Source of the DNA: Lantana camara
Lineage: Eukaryota > Streptophyta > Magnoliopsida > Lamiales > Verbenaceae
Length of the DNA: 64,000 nt
Direction of reading: 5' to 3'
Assembly: GCA_037501455.1 (NCBI GenBank)
Contig: CM074857.1
Coordinates: 111,695,501 to 111,759,500, forward strand
Shown: positions 11,988 to 24,791 of the stretch, piece by piece
Layout of the letters: the number at the start of each line of letters is the position of its first letter
How positions within the stretch are numbered: the first letter of the stretch is position 1
The notes under the pieces: model-generated
What the model was told of the DNA's origin: nothing
Databases searched by the model: none
The model's input: the letters and a program-made list of their open reading frames with translations, nothing else
Translations under genes and position numbers: made by a program

Positions 11988-13270
11988 GAAGTACACACAG
12001 CAGGCAAAGACAAGGTAATAGCTATAGAATGCGCAAGAAAGGAGTGTGTAGCTCCTGGATCAAATAATGTATGGATGTTCGTGCCATGGATGCAAATAAT
12101 ACCTTCAACTACTGCAGCGGGGTCAATATCAGCCTCCTGCTCCTCTCCAGCAAGTGCATAAGCTCGGGCCCTCACAAGTGGCCTCGGTCCTGCAGGGGGT
12201 GGATCCTGGCGATTCGGACAACCATCAACCAGGTGCTCGTTACTCCCACAGATCAGACACAAACCTAACCGGCGCCTGCAGTTATCATAGGTGTGCGTAG
12301 GATGTCCACACCATGTACATCTCGGTCTCTGAGGTGGCTGGGGTGGTACTGGAGCTCTCGGACCTCTCAGTAACGGCCCTGCACCCTTCTGTGACGATCC
12401 TGTAGTCTTAAACTTCTTCCCAGAGTCCCTCTGTGCTGGAGGTGCGGAGTAAACCATCGGCCTCTTTCCTGAGCTCGATCCCTGACCTGCTCTCGAGCCT
12501 GAAGCCTGTCCTGCTCGCTGAGTAGCCCTCCTAGCACTATCAGAATCCTCAACCTTCAGGGCCTTTGCGGTAGCCTTTGCCCAGGTACTGGTATTAGTCG
12601 CTTTCAGTGCATCCTGGATGTCTGGTCTCAACCCCTGAACAAACTGCATCGCCTTGTGAAAGTCATCGTTCGCTATGTTAGGTGCATAGCGAGAAAGCCT
12701 CTCGAACTCGGCGATATACTGACCCACGGACCTGCCTCCCTGCTTTAGCTCTGTAAACTCCCTCAATCTGCGAGTACGGGAAGCTGGAGGAATATACTTG
12801 TTTCTGAATTCCCGTACGAAGACCTCCCAGGTAATCTCTGTCCCTGCTGCCGCCAGAACAATCTCTGTACTCTCCCACCAGGAGTAGGCCTCGCCCTGAA
12901 TAAGAGTAAGGGTGCAACGAGCCTTCTCCTGACTGTCACAAGGAATAAGCTGCCATATCCTCTCAATCTCCTTCAACCACATCTCTGCCTGTATGTCGTC
13001 TCCCTTATAGAACTTCGGGGGACGCTGGTTCTGAAACTCCCGCAGGATAGCAGAAATGGGATTCTCTGGAGGTGCTACCTGCGCTGGTGGTGGTGGTGGA
13101 GGTACCCGTTCCTGTAACCTCTGATCAATCAGCCCCACTACTGCATTCATGAAATCCTGGGGCTGTGCCTGGGTAGGTGGAGGAGGTGGTGATCTCTCGC
13201 GGCGATGATGGCGGCGATGATGATGCCTGTGCCTCGAGGATCGATCACTGTAATGTCTATCGGGCTCCAT
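11988..13270 (-). pseudogene. Outer Tekay-type element: gag, zinc knuckles and start of protease
   Basis: On the minus strand from an ATG at 13268-13270 this frame encodes a basic N-terminus ([17 protein letters not shown]), a retrotransposon gag domain (FYKGDDIQAEMWLKEIER, SWWES), two zinc knuckles (CTWCGHPTHTYDNC and CLICGSNEHLVDGC) and the protease motif DPGATHSF. It is then cut by the insertion of the intact element. The frame resumes at 1988 on the far side, and the reading phase is preserved if the insert and one copy of GAAGT are disregarded. The ATG is preceded by a leader and a tRNA-Met site at about 13506-13517. The few codons read past 11988 come from the inserted LTR and are not real. 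Confidence 0.93.
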
Positions 13271-13525
13271 CCTGAAATTAGATCACTAAACATGCGTGGC
13301 TTGATCAATAAATGCAAATGTGTGCATAGAATTTCCATAATATCAAGTAACACATATTCAAGGAAGATCAAGTAGCTCAATTCATGCGAATAAGGGAGTA
13401 AATCAAGCAAATCAGCCCAATGCAGACTCCCAGTTACCACATAATCCTATGCCGTACGACCTAGACTGACTGGACACGACTCGAGAACCTCGGTTTTGCA
13501 ACCGGGCTCTGATACCACCTGTAGA
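13271..13525 (-). other. Leader and primer-binding site of the outer element
   Basis: This is an untranslated leader between the minus-strand 5' LTR and gag. On the plus strand GCTCTGATACCA (about 13506-13517) is the reverse complement of the tRNA-Met primer site TGGTATCAGAGC, 8 bases from the LTR edge as in the intact element. Confidence 0.9.
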
Positions 13526-16201
13526 TGTAGCACCCTAGACCCCAAGGCGCCACATCCCCCGCACTGTAGCCTCAATCCACGTATGAAATGGACAGTTCAT
13601 ACATAAACCAAGACCACAGCGAACGGGTGACAACAAAACGACGCTCTAGGCGGGACACTCTCCCCAACAAAATCAAGAATCATGAATAGAAAGCGGAAGC
13701 AGTAAAGTCATTCGTATATATATAGGTACCATATTTATTACATAGATACATATAGGTACCAATTATCTATCAGTGCATTATCCTATCTTCAATAATATAC
13801 ATAACCATGAGTCCAAAATACTAATATCGATCCATACATGAAATGTTCCAAAAGCAATATACATGAAGGTATGAAACTAGACCCGTGGAAATGCAAGACT
13901 CGACCAACTCCCGCCTAGCACAACCACGCTCAAAAGGTACCTGAAAAGTGAAGTATCAGTCTACCGAAGACTGAGTGAGGGGCAATAATAAATATAACAC
14001 ACGTCACATGCAAGTTGTAGCCTCGGGTAAAGACTTTTAGAAAACCATAAGTATATAGTTCAAGAAATCTCATCCTTTGCCCGAGATTGCAACTATCCAT
14101 TTTAACACGTTTATTTAATCATGCTTGTCAATATCATGAACATGTGGCCCCGGCGAGTAAGGGCAATCTCCAACCGAACTCCCAATCGTGAACAATACGT
14201 GATCATGCTTGCTTGCTTGGTAAATAAGTGATCATGCAATATACTTTAGTGCTCACATAGACAATTTCATACTTGAAAACATGCAATAACCCGAGGATAA
14301 CCCGACATGCTGGATTAATCCCCAGTCTCCTTCTTCCTCCGGGTGATAGCGAGTTTGCAAGGCTCGACTATCCACGACATGGTGTGTGTAGAGGACATGA
14401 CCCTCTAGACACGGAACTCCTTCCACCACTAATCTCCTAGTGGCTTCGGGGTTGATCCCAACAATGTGAGGATAATTCAGGAGTTACCCGTCAGCCCTTG
14501 CTTTCCCGGTTGGCTCAAGAATTACCCTCGGGCCCACGTGCAATCATGTACTCGCCAAACATGCTTGAAAATCATGACAATCGATACATTCTTGCTTGAA
14601 ATATTTATCACTTTGAAAACGTTTATAAGTATAATAGGTTTTGGCCGAAAACTAGCACATAAGGGTTGTAGGGTTCGTTTTACCAAAACAAAACCTCACC
14701 TTTCTTGCAAAATAAAATAAAGAAGCGTTCTAAGGAGCTTGCTCCCCGTCCACGCCCTCGTGACCTGTGCAAATTCGACATATGAACATGAGACATGAAC
14801 TAAAATGGCCAAAATATGACGAACGGCGAAAACGTGTCGAGACGACCTCGAAAATGCAATGTGGTATTATAACTTTTCGTTTCACATCATATTAACACAT
14901 ATTATAGCAATTCGGGGTCAAAGAAGTCGTTGGATCGAGGGGTCAAAATCGTAATTTTATGCAGTGAATTTTGTTCTGTCAGCCCCTTGGGAACGGCCGT
15001 TCCAGGCTTCCTTTGAAAACTGGGAACGGTCGTTCCCGTTGCCCAGAAAAACGCGGCAACGTTTTTCCATTTTTAAAACGCGCTTAGCCGGGGAACGGCC
15101 CTTCCGGCTCCAAGGCCAAAATGGGAACGGCCGTTCCCATGGTCGGCCGCCTGAATTTTGAAAAGGAATGGGAACGCCCGTTCCCACCAAGCCTTGAGGC
15201 TGGGAACGGTCGTTCCCTGCTTCTGCAACTGAAAAACAGAGCAGAAACAGAGTATGCTCTCGGGAAGAAAGCAACAAAGCTACAAAAATCCATTTTTGAA
15301 CCCCAAAAGCTATAATCTATGGAAACATGATGCATACACATTCAAGAAGTGATAATATAACACTTAGACACTTAAACCATAAATTATCATCAAGAATTCA
15401 TGCTTTCAAGTTCATGATCAATTTGATCATTCATGCCAAATATCCAAAGAATCAAGCTAGAAATCAAACAATAATTCATGTTATCATCATTTAATCATGC
15501 TTCCTAGTCTAATTCAATCATCTAGCATATATCATTCAAACCCTAGCATGTCAAATACAATCAAAAATCATCCTCTTCCATGCAACCAACCTTGAATGGA
15601 AAGAAATGAAGAAAGTGGATGATGATGATGATGATGATCTCCTAATTCCTTGAACACTTCTTGAAATCTTGATGATTGATAGAAAAATTATCTTCTTCCC
15701 TTTTCTTCCTTGGAATACCGAGAGAGATGAATATGTTTGGCAAGTTTTTGGGTAAAATTTTTGATCAAGAAAGAGCTTGAGATGCTATAACGTTATATCC
15801 CTTTTTTGAAAATTGTGAAACATGCCAATTTGCCAATTAATCCTTAAAGTCTCTAGGTTATGCAATGAGGTATATAAAGTGTTGAGAAATGATCAATCAT
15901 GCCCCTAAAATTTTATGCAATCAAGTCCCTAATATTTTAAAATATTTAACTAGGGACAATTTGGTAATTTTATCACTCTCGGTAATTGGTTTCATGCAAT
16001 AAAATATTTTCCGTGTCATGAAATAATTTTTTTTTCGATGATATGAAATCAAATGATTTATATAAACAATGTTTCATGAATTTTATAAAATATGAATGCT
16101 ATGTATGAATATATTATAAAATTAAAAGAAATGAAATAAACCTACGCTCAAAACGCACACGTGGCGTGCTTACCTGTTCATCCGGAAACTGGGGCGTTAC
16201 A
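13526..16201 (-). repeat. 5' LTR of the outer Tekay-type element
   Basis: A 2676-bp LTR in minus orientation, reading TGTAGCACCC at its left edge and GGGGCGTTACA at its right edge, so both ends obey the TG...CA rule. It carries six CGGCCG-type palindromes (14989-15217), a GAT microsatellite (about 15618-15638) and the AGTC/GACT hairpin module (about 13955-13983). The base run CTGAG at 16202 should be one copy of its target duplication; the other would lie left of the window. It is clearly diverged from the LTR of the intact element. Confidence 0.93.
14989..15217. repeat. Palindrome array in the outer element's LTR
   Basis: Six variants of GGGAACGGCCGTTCCC, some with GGTCG or GCCCG centres, lie in the same relative place as in the intact element, although the sequence between the motifs has changed. 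Retention of motif and copy number in diverged LTRs argues for function. Confidence 0.85.
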
Positions 16202-16970
16202 CTGAGCGTAGTCTCCATATGATAGGATCAGCCTTGAACTCAACAAGAGGTTAGTGGGGGATGGAATCCTGAGGGTTTGAGTGCTTGCGTTCCCCTCACC
16301 TGTATGGATGGTTAGGGTCGCGCAACCCTTCCATCACCCAGAGAAGGTTGGTTTGTATGTTATGTTATGTTATGTTTTATGTTTTCGTATGATATGTTAT
16401 GAGGAGTAGGATGGATATGTGCTCGTACTCATCGAGCTTCTGTACGTTATGTATGATTATGAAACGGGATAGGACTTTTAAGTTAAGTTATGCTATGATT
16501 TGAAATGATGTGTATATGTTTGTTTGAAAAATGGTTTTAGTGTGCAAAACCCTATTCCCGCTTCATAGTCTTTTGTTTTAATACGTGCTCTGCTCTATAC
16601 TATGTATCGTGTGTGTGTGTTCAGCCCCCTTACTCAGTCAGTGGACTGACCCTCACCCCACCTATGTTTTAGTTTACAGGTGCAGGTTGTTGGAGTTCGA
16701 GCTAGGCGGCGGTGTGTCGTGTCAGTTGAGTCTGTGTCGTTCTGTTAACTTTGTTTAGTGTTATATTTCAGTTACGATTTTAATTTTGTAAATGTATGTT
16801 CTGTACATGTTTATGCTTTATGTATTGAATGTTTGGAATTCGGGATAGGCTTCTAGGGCTAGTTAAACCCGTATTTGCTTTATGCACTAGATTTGATTGT
16901 AAATATTTCGGGACAGGCTTCTAGGACCAATTGAACCCGTATAGTTGCTATTGATTGAATTAATATGTTT
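16202..16970 (+). repeat. Element C: part of 5' LTR (first piece)
   Basis: This sequence matches 28243-29010 in the 3' LTR of the same element, with substitutions. It includes a TATGT tract, the CCCTTACTCAGTC / GACTGACCC hairpin module (16624-16654) and repeated GGGACAGGCTTCTAGG-like units. Its left part is absent because the outer Tekay element is inserted at 16202; it would lie beyond the left edge of the window. Its right part is split by the solo LTR at 16971. Confidence 0.8.
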
Positions 16971-19900
16971 TGTAACAGCCCTGATTTGGGGCCAAGAAGA
17001 AATAGGTAAGTAGAGTGAGAAGAAAACATTTATAACCTCGATCCCTATTAATTCTCTTCATGCATTGCATTTTATGTGACTTATGTGCTATAATTTAATT
17101 AAATGTTCACAAATTTAATTCTTTCCTCTATTTAGCTTGTACCTCGAAACTCTTTTCATAGAATCCTAGAAATCTAGTATTCATTCCTTTCTAGCACCTA
17201 AAATCCCTTCATATGCTTCAAAACCCATTCCTACAATTTTAGGTTGGAAATTACAAAAATACCCCTAAAGCCATATAATTTTCCTACATTCTCCGAAACA
17301 CTTTTCCTACCCGATATTATAGTCAAAACGATCCTTGAATTATTTTATGAATTTTCATACATTTACCAAAACTCGATTCCACCCATAGCATATTTTATAA
17401 ATATTTTCCCTTTTTAAAAATTATTATTTTATTTTAAACAATTAGCTTTCATTCAATATTCGAAATTTTACTCAAAACGTTTCTTGAATTTTTCTCTAAA
17501 ATATGATAATTTTTACAACCTTTAAACTTCGTCATAGCTTCGTTTATATAATTTTCTTATGATTTTCATCATCTTTAATATTCATAATTTATAAACGAAA
17601 ACTCTAAATATTCCACATTTATAATCAAAACGAAGCTTATTTTTCACTCGTTCTTTCATTAATTTACTACTTCAAGGTTTCACCTCTCGACTCTTGAATA
17701 AATTTTATACCATTTTATATTTATTTTTATTCAACATAAACCTTCTAGAAAGCTTAAATAAATGGATACAATTTCTCCACAATTCCTATATAGTTATCAA
17801 GCATTTGTTTAAATTGAGAGACAACCACATTTCTTCCATGACTACCAAGCATATCTCTAAAATATAATTCATCCACATTACCTAAGTAGCAACCAAGCAT
17901 TTGTCTAGGATATGAAGCTTCCACATCTCCCTTAAACTCTTAAAAATTGCATAGAAACCCCTCATTCCTACCTATAAATACCCCTCACATGAATCATTTC
18001 TAACTCACAAATCAACACACAAAGCTCACTCATCTCTCCCTCTCTCAACCTCACGAAATCCCCCCCAAAATTCCCTTAAGGTTAGTTTTATTTTATGTTT
18101 TAAATTATGCTTTAATTTATGCTTTATTTTATATTTAAATTATGCAATTTAATTTATATTTTATATGTTTTAAATTATGTTAGAAATTTATGTTAGAGGA
18201 TTATGCTTTAGGGATTTATTTTCGTGAATTAAAGTTAGGAATTTAATTTATAAAATGCATGCCTATTATATGAATTTATTTAAATATGTGTTCATATGCT
18301 CATGAATATGTTCTTGAATGATTAGAACAAATGCATGTTTAGAGAATTTAATTATGAATTATTTTTCATGAGAAATTTATATATCTTGCTACATTATGTC
18401 TCAAATCATATGTTATGAAAATGAATATGATCTAGCATGATAATATGTCCTTTGAATATTCAAATAGACTTAAGAACATGTTCTTGATGTTCTTATAGTG
18501 TGTGTGTACCGTGTGTGCCTAGTGTGTGTAAGTATGTGTTCGATTTTGTGTTTAAAAGTGTTTTAATCCCCTATGGTTAAATAGTAATCGTTTTTCAATA
18601 GTAACTTTGACTTTTAATTTCAAATGAAGACTTTGACTCATAAAATCTTGTGGAGATTTCAAATATTAGTATAAAATAATATTATGGATTTTTAGAAAGA
18701 ACTTTTATCTAGAATTTCCAAAAACGGGGATTAAATAACAATTTCCAAAATATAACTCTAGCTTATTAAAATTTCTTGTGCATTGTTTATTTGAGTATTA
18801 AGACTTAGTCCTAAACCAGTAGTAGTACTTTCAGGCGAGGATATAATTGAACAGTGGAATCCCAAGGATTTTATCTAGACCGTCAAGAAACTCGGTGAGG
18901 GTTAAAATGTTTTCAACTGGAATCATGTCTATACATACGTATCTATATAAAAACTATTTTCAAGCCTACCTATTATTTATGATTTATTATCCTATATATA
19001 TAATACTATATTATCATATCCCTTTTAAAGGGAAAATACTTTCATGCCAAAATCAACGTTTTACCAGGACATTATATACTAAGTCCACTTTATCAAACGT
19101 TGATTCTGGGTTACGCAAGCAAAATATTTTTCTTGATTCATGTTATGGGCCCCGGCTGTATCCGTAGCGAGCAATTACCCGAAAGGTATCGGGCCGAGGG
19201 TATTGTTGGTGCTGCGGACTGCCACCACCTCTTGGTAGTGGTTTAACTAGAGGTTAGTTACTCCACGCCAAGGGATGAGGGAGAGATAGTTGCCTCCCGA
19301 ATTGTGTTCGTGGTCTCTAGGGTTTGCTCCCCTATTGACATCAAGGAGTAGCGGAGTTGTCTTGATCAACGCCGTTACTATTTTATCATGATTTAAGGAG
19401 TTACGGATGGAGAGGCCTAGCTTGCGGGCATTAAAGTTCTTATTACAAACGGTTCATATTTCTACAAAGATTCCCAACTACCCCTATCCCTATTTCTACA
19501 ATTACTATGAACCGTTTCCTATTTGCTATATCCTATTGCCAATATTTTGATCAAGATATTCTTGATTATATAAATATATATATATATATACATATACATA
19601 TACCTATAAGTTATTACACCCCCTTCACTTAGTCACTTTGACTAACCTCTCGCCTGGTTTCAAATGCATGATTTCAGGAATCCACGGAACGACGCCCTAG
19701 AGGTATCTTGAAGCCTTAAGGTGTCATATCTTAGTCAATCAGGATTATATTAAGAGTGCATGTACATCTTTCAATAAACGTTCTCCTGTGAAGTTAGATC
19801 TATCGCTGTAATTACTTATCCAACTTAATAATATGTGTTTCATTATATATTGACCCCTTTTTATTACTCAAGTTTATTTTCCGTTGCGTTAAAATTTCAT

Positions 19901-20012
19901 ACTCTGGTATTGTATAGTCTTGTCCGTTCGCCGGAGTATTTCTCGAGTGCTAGGTCTCACATCCACTCGAGAAGTACATCGGTGCGGGGTTGTAGTGTTA
20001 AGGGGCGCTACA
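16971..20012 (+). mobile_element. Solo LTR (3042 bp) inserted in element C
   Basis: It begins TGTAACAGCC, ends GGCGCTACA and is flanked by the 5-bp duplication TGTTT (16966-16970 and 20013-20017). The related 3' LTR of element C has the uninterrupted site at about 29010, which confirms the insertion. No internal region is present, so this is a solo LTR formed by recombination between two LTRs. It contains a TA microsatellite (about 19567-19590) and the AGTC/GACT module (about 19618-19650). The short frames within it have no recognisable domain. It is distinct from the Tekay-type LTRs except at its ends and core module. Confidence 0.92.
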
Positions 20013-20017
20013 TGTTT

Positions 20018-20235
20018 GTTGCTTTCGGATTTTTGAAAATTCGTATTCTTTACTTTGCTTTCGGTTCCAGGTTCTTGTTTTCTCTGCTGTACAGGGTCTA
20101 GGTACCGCGTAGCTTAGGCCGGGTCTTGTCTGTCTCCCGTTCGCTACTGCTTGGGTCGTGTATGGATTTTCCATTTTGTATGCGGATTGGGCTTTAGTGC
20201 GGGGGATGTGGTGGCCCAACGTTTCGGGCGCTATA
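20018..20235 (+). repeat. Element C: end of 5' LTR (second piece)
   Basis: This continues element C after the solo LTR and matches the end of the 3' LTR at 29010-29233. It contains the block GTCTCCCGTTCGCTA ... GTGCGGGGGATGTGG that is also present at the end of the Tekay LTRs. The terminal bases read GCGCTATA rather than GCGCTACA, a single decay mutation at the LTR edge. Confidence 0.85.
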
Positions 20236-21334
20236 TCCTAAAGTGGTATTAGAGCTACCAGGTTCAGAACCGGTGCTCTGGGTAGTGTTGTGTCGAGTGT
20301 AGGTCGCACGACATAGGAACTAATTGTCAACGTGTGCATTGCATTGAAATGTTTGAAATTTCTCGACTTATGTGTTTTAAATTTTAGTAATTATGTGTTG
20401 CATTTGCATTAACTAGGTGCTCTTATTTGCTTTCATTACTTGACATATTCATGCACTAACCCGCATGCATAGATATTCGTTCAATTTGTGAATTACAGGG
20501 CTTCTCTCTACAAAAATTAAACAAGGACTTTATGCTATTGCTATGGAAACAGGTATTATGCATTCATAACACGTGCATCATGCATTGGATTAAATTGTAA
20601 TTACTTCGAACCTTTGTCCTACGTACTTGATTATCTCCCTTGATGATTATGAGTGTATGTCATTCGCATTCCTAACGCCATATGCATTAGTTTCACGATC
20701 ATGGTGTCCATCTACCTAATCCACCGAGTGCTGTTTTGGTTGAAGTTTCATTGGAATCCGAATAGGGGTTGATCAGAAAATGTACGATCAAGTTAACAGG
20801 CTCAAGGAATTGGGTGGATTAGAGAAGACATTTGTAGAAATCGTCAACCTCGACTCCACTGTCATGGTGAACAGTACATTAAGCATTCATGGCATTTGCA
20901 TACATGCAATGCATAAGAGTTTATATCTTATTTTGCTTGATGCGTGTGATGGCGTGTGATAATGGATGTTGTTTTGACTGTGACAACGTGGCTAACTGAT
21001 TTAATAATTATAACTTGAAAATTTCTGTTATTTATGAACTCTTGCTAAATTAAATGGATTGCATGCTTGTGTGGACTATTCGTGCCTATGTGTTTAAAAT
21101 TTTCTTAATTGCTCACTAACCCTTCATGCACATATATACATATTGCAATTTTATTCTATAGGGATTCCATCGTGATATCCCCCTCGAGTTGAGGCATGGA
21201 TATTGAATCTATATTCTAGGGACACCGATATCAGTCGTGTAAAGGTAAACTAAACATGCATCACATGTTTTGCATCAAGTGTTACTCTGATATGTGTATG
21301 TGTGTATGTATAAATGTTGAGTAGGTGGACTTAT

Positions 21335-21472
21335 CTGCAAGAGAGACTTTAGGTTTTCTCTATGTTAGAGAGATGTGGGATTCTCTCTATTTATGTGATA
21401 GAAAGATGTCGGATTCTTTCTAAATTATGTGAGCAAGAGATTTTGGATTCTATTAGAGCTAGATATTCGGGA
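21335..21472 (+). repeat. Hairpin repeat array of element C, left part
   Basis: These are degenerate units of about 35-45 bp of the kind GAGAGATGTGGGATTCTCTC, each with GAGAGA and TCTCTC arms that can pair. The array resumes at 24792 after the inserted LTR structure. Confidence 0.7.
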
Positions 21473-24400
21473 TGTGACACCCCGTTTTCTCGGTAATCCA
21501 GATATAGCGTTACGAGAGAGTTTAATTCTGTACTTTCGTGATTTATGTGAATTCGCATGCCTTACGTGTTAATTTGTATTTTATTTAATTATGTGCCTTA
21601 AAGTGGTATCAGGATGTAGCGCCCCGTGCGGTGGGTCACCACATCCGCCGCACCTAAGCCCAATCCACATACGAGATGGGAAAACCCGTACATGAACCAA
21701 GCAAAGGCGAACGGGAGACAGACAGACACACACCTAAGCTAGGCGGAACGTAGACCCTGCACATTTAACAAACCAATAAAAATGAATGCGTATGCGGAAT
21801 CGATTCACACAATCAAACTTAAAGTATAAGCAGCAGGTGACGGGTTCAACTAACATAGATCCCTAATCCCGTATATAACATAAATCATAAATGCAAAAGG
21901 GGTTCAAACTGTTTCCTAGAAGCCTGTCCCGAAATATATCATATCAAGATAATCATAAGGTATACATACAAATGTTCAGATTCATACAAATACAAAAGTG
22001 CGTATGCAAGGACTCAAACTTGACAAAAGACTCGACAGACTCTACCTAGCTTGAGCTCCACGCAAACCTGCACACTAAAAACAAAAGGGGAGAGGGGTCA
22101 GTCACACAGACTGAGTGAGGGGCTACCCACACACGCTACGTACATATAAGGAGCAAAGCACATGCAATCACACACAGTTCGTGAACTCAAGGATAGTTTT
22201 TGCACACCAAACTTTGCCCGTGATACATATATATAGGGATTCGTAACAAAATAGATCAAAACTTAACTTAGTAGATTCTTACATATCAAACATTTCCAAA
22301 ACATACCTTGACATATCAAATCTTTAGCTTATACTTTCAAAAGATCCATATTTTATCTTAATTAAGAGGCTATCCCCGTTTCACGAACTTTAACATAACA
22401 TACATATAAAAACTCGGCGGGTACGAGTAAAAAATCCCTTCCTGGGCTCCTCATACGGATCACAACTTATCAAAGCAAAACAGACATATCAAACAAACCT
22501 CCTTTCTCTGGTGATGGAAGGGTTGCTCGACCCTAACCATCCATATCAGGTGAGGGGAGTGCAAGCTACTCCAAAACCTCAGGATCTCCATCACTCACCA
22601 AACCTCCTGGTGAGATCAGGGTTAATCCGAATCAAACTGTGGAGATGTGCATAGGGGTGATAACCGGCGACCCCATGGCCATCCCGGGTCTCCCTTACCC
22701 ACAACTTCGAGGCCCAACATACCAAAACATATCATATCAGAGCATAACACAACCCGCTACAGAACTTAACGTACCAAAACTTATAAACATACCTTACCTT
22801 GCAACAACTATGCTATACATACCTCTCCGTGTCAAATCCATAGCATATACATAGCTCGTAGCTCTCGGCTCATGAGAGGCACACGGTTTGAAGCATAGTT
22901 AATGTTGCAAACATGACAAATCAGAACATACCAAACAAGCGTACATAGGCTCATACATAGCGTATCACACTTGCAAGGCTTAGCAAATTCATGAACTTAC
23001 ATATTTCGCACATATTGACTTATACTTAAGGTTATAGTTCACATACATAGAAAACGAGCATATTTCATAGGGTTTAACTGTAACCTCACCTCACCTTATA
23101 CCAACGAAAGCGAGAACAACACAAGTGATCCACCTCGGAATCAAAACGGCTCACTAAACACCACCCCGGGTGCACCTGAACAAACTGAAGACAAAAATAC
23201 AGAACTTAGACTCATAGATGAACCATATAGACACACAACATATGCATAGTCACTTAAAAGAGGCAAACACGTAGGCAAGTTTCATATTCAAACTCATTTC
23301 ATACAAAGGAATGCATTTTACAAAGTGGAGATACAGAACAAGGTGCATACGTACTTCGTGCAAACAATTCACAATACTTAAGTAATATAAAAATGCATAT
23401 AAGAACAAATACATACACATACATAAGATATAACAAGTTAGAAATGAGTTCGGAGATGAAAAAGTGCAAGAAAAGCGGAAGAAAAGCATAAGAAATGGTT
23501 TCGAGCAAAAACGGGCAAAAGCTGAAAATTTTCCGAAACAGACAAGCTGTAGGAAAACGATCATAACTTGCTTTTGAGAGATGGGAATTAATTTTTGTTT
23601 CTTGGAAATGAAACTAGACACATAGATCTTTCAAATGGTATATGGATCGAATCATGATTCAAAGCGAGGCGAAAATGGCGTAGGTTCGAAGTTGGACAAA
23701 AGCATAATTCTGGCGAAGTGGCGACACAATTTTCAAATGGTTATAACTCACAATCTAGAACGAATTTTGAGGTGATTCTAATTAGAGAATGTTCTAGACT
23801 CAAAAAACTTTCTACAGTTCAAAATTCAGGCTAATCGGAACACAAACGAAGTCTGCACGGCCGTGTCAAACTTGACCTAGAAGCTGACACAGCCGTGTTG
23901 GAATAAAAAAAATTCCAACACGAAGTTTGAACACAGCCTTGTTGGAAATGAACTGAGGGTTGACACGGACATGTTGGGTCGTCTTCTTCGAAAAAAAAAA
24001 GCAAAAAAGTAGGGGATCAACAAATCACATACCAATCAATAAACATCCCAAAAACACCCAAATTCAAGCTATATCACATATATATAACACATTAGAACAC
24101 AAATTGGACTTTGAAATGAGCCCGAACACCAAAAACACGAAATCTACACTATTCAATTACTTCACCAAAAGCATGGATTCAAGCACTTAAAATAAGATTC
24201 AATCGGGAGAAATCGAAGCACTCGAAGAGAGTAATACAATGGTTACCTTGGTTCTTCAATCGGGTGGTCGGATGGTACAAACTCGAGCTCGGAGCTTGAA
24301 TGGCCAATAGGGGGTGGAGCTTTCTTTCTTTTCTCCTTCTTGTTGATCGAACCAAAAGTGAGGAGAGAGGGAGATATTTCAGCCTTTAAGCTGAAACGGG

Positions 24401-24791
24401 TCGGTTAAACGGGGTAGGATCAAACGATATCCGGTCTATTCGGATCGGATTTTAAAACGGTAGGGCGATCAAACGGCTTTAGAAAATAAAAGGTTAATTC
24501 AATGAATCCGAATCATCGAAATGAACTCAATGACAAGGTTAGAATTCGAATTCGAATCCTGAGCTCAAGGTAGCCACGAAGGCTAAAAACACCCTAAATA
24601 TAGTTAGGTCCCTAATTTGCAAATATTAGACTATTGAGTCCAACTACATTTAATTAAATTCTAATGGGCACATAATTAAATAAAATACAAATTGACACGT
24701 AAGGCATGCAAATTCACATAAATCGTGAAAGTACAGAATTAAACTCTCTCGTGACGCTATACCTGGATTGCTGAGAAGACGGGGTGTCACA
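21473..24791 (-). mobile_element. Inverted LTR structure: truncated plus LTR, primer site, full minus LTR
   Basis: The plus strand starts as an LTR (TGTGACACCCCGTTTTC, 21473-21600). It then jumps to 14 bases around a primer site (AAGTGGTATCAGG) and passes straight into a complete LTR in the opposite orientation (21615-24791, reading TGTAGCGCCCC to GGGGTGTCACA). The first 128 bp are thus an inverted repeat of about the last 130 bp. The minus LTR has the block GTCTCCCGTTCGC near its end, the AGTC/GACT module (about 22091-22122) and CGGCCG-type motifs (23855-23977). No matching target duplication is visible. An autointegration or strand-switch product is the likeliest origin. Confidence 0.75.
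23855..23977. repeat. ACACGGCCGTGT-type motif array in a C-family LTR
   Basis: Degenerate copies of a palindrome of the form GACACGGCCGTGTC lie in a 120-bp stretch, in a position comparable to the CGGCCG arrays of the Tekay LTRs. The related LTR fragment at 36740-38057 has a matching array at 36937-37065. Confidence 0.7.

Noticed and set aside
14957..15341. Overlapping frames on both strands with repeated NGRS / ERPF words
   Set aside because: The words are translations of the GGGAACGGCCGTTCCC array in all frames.
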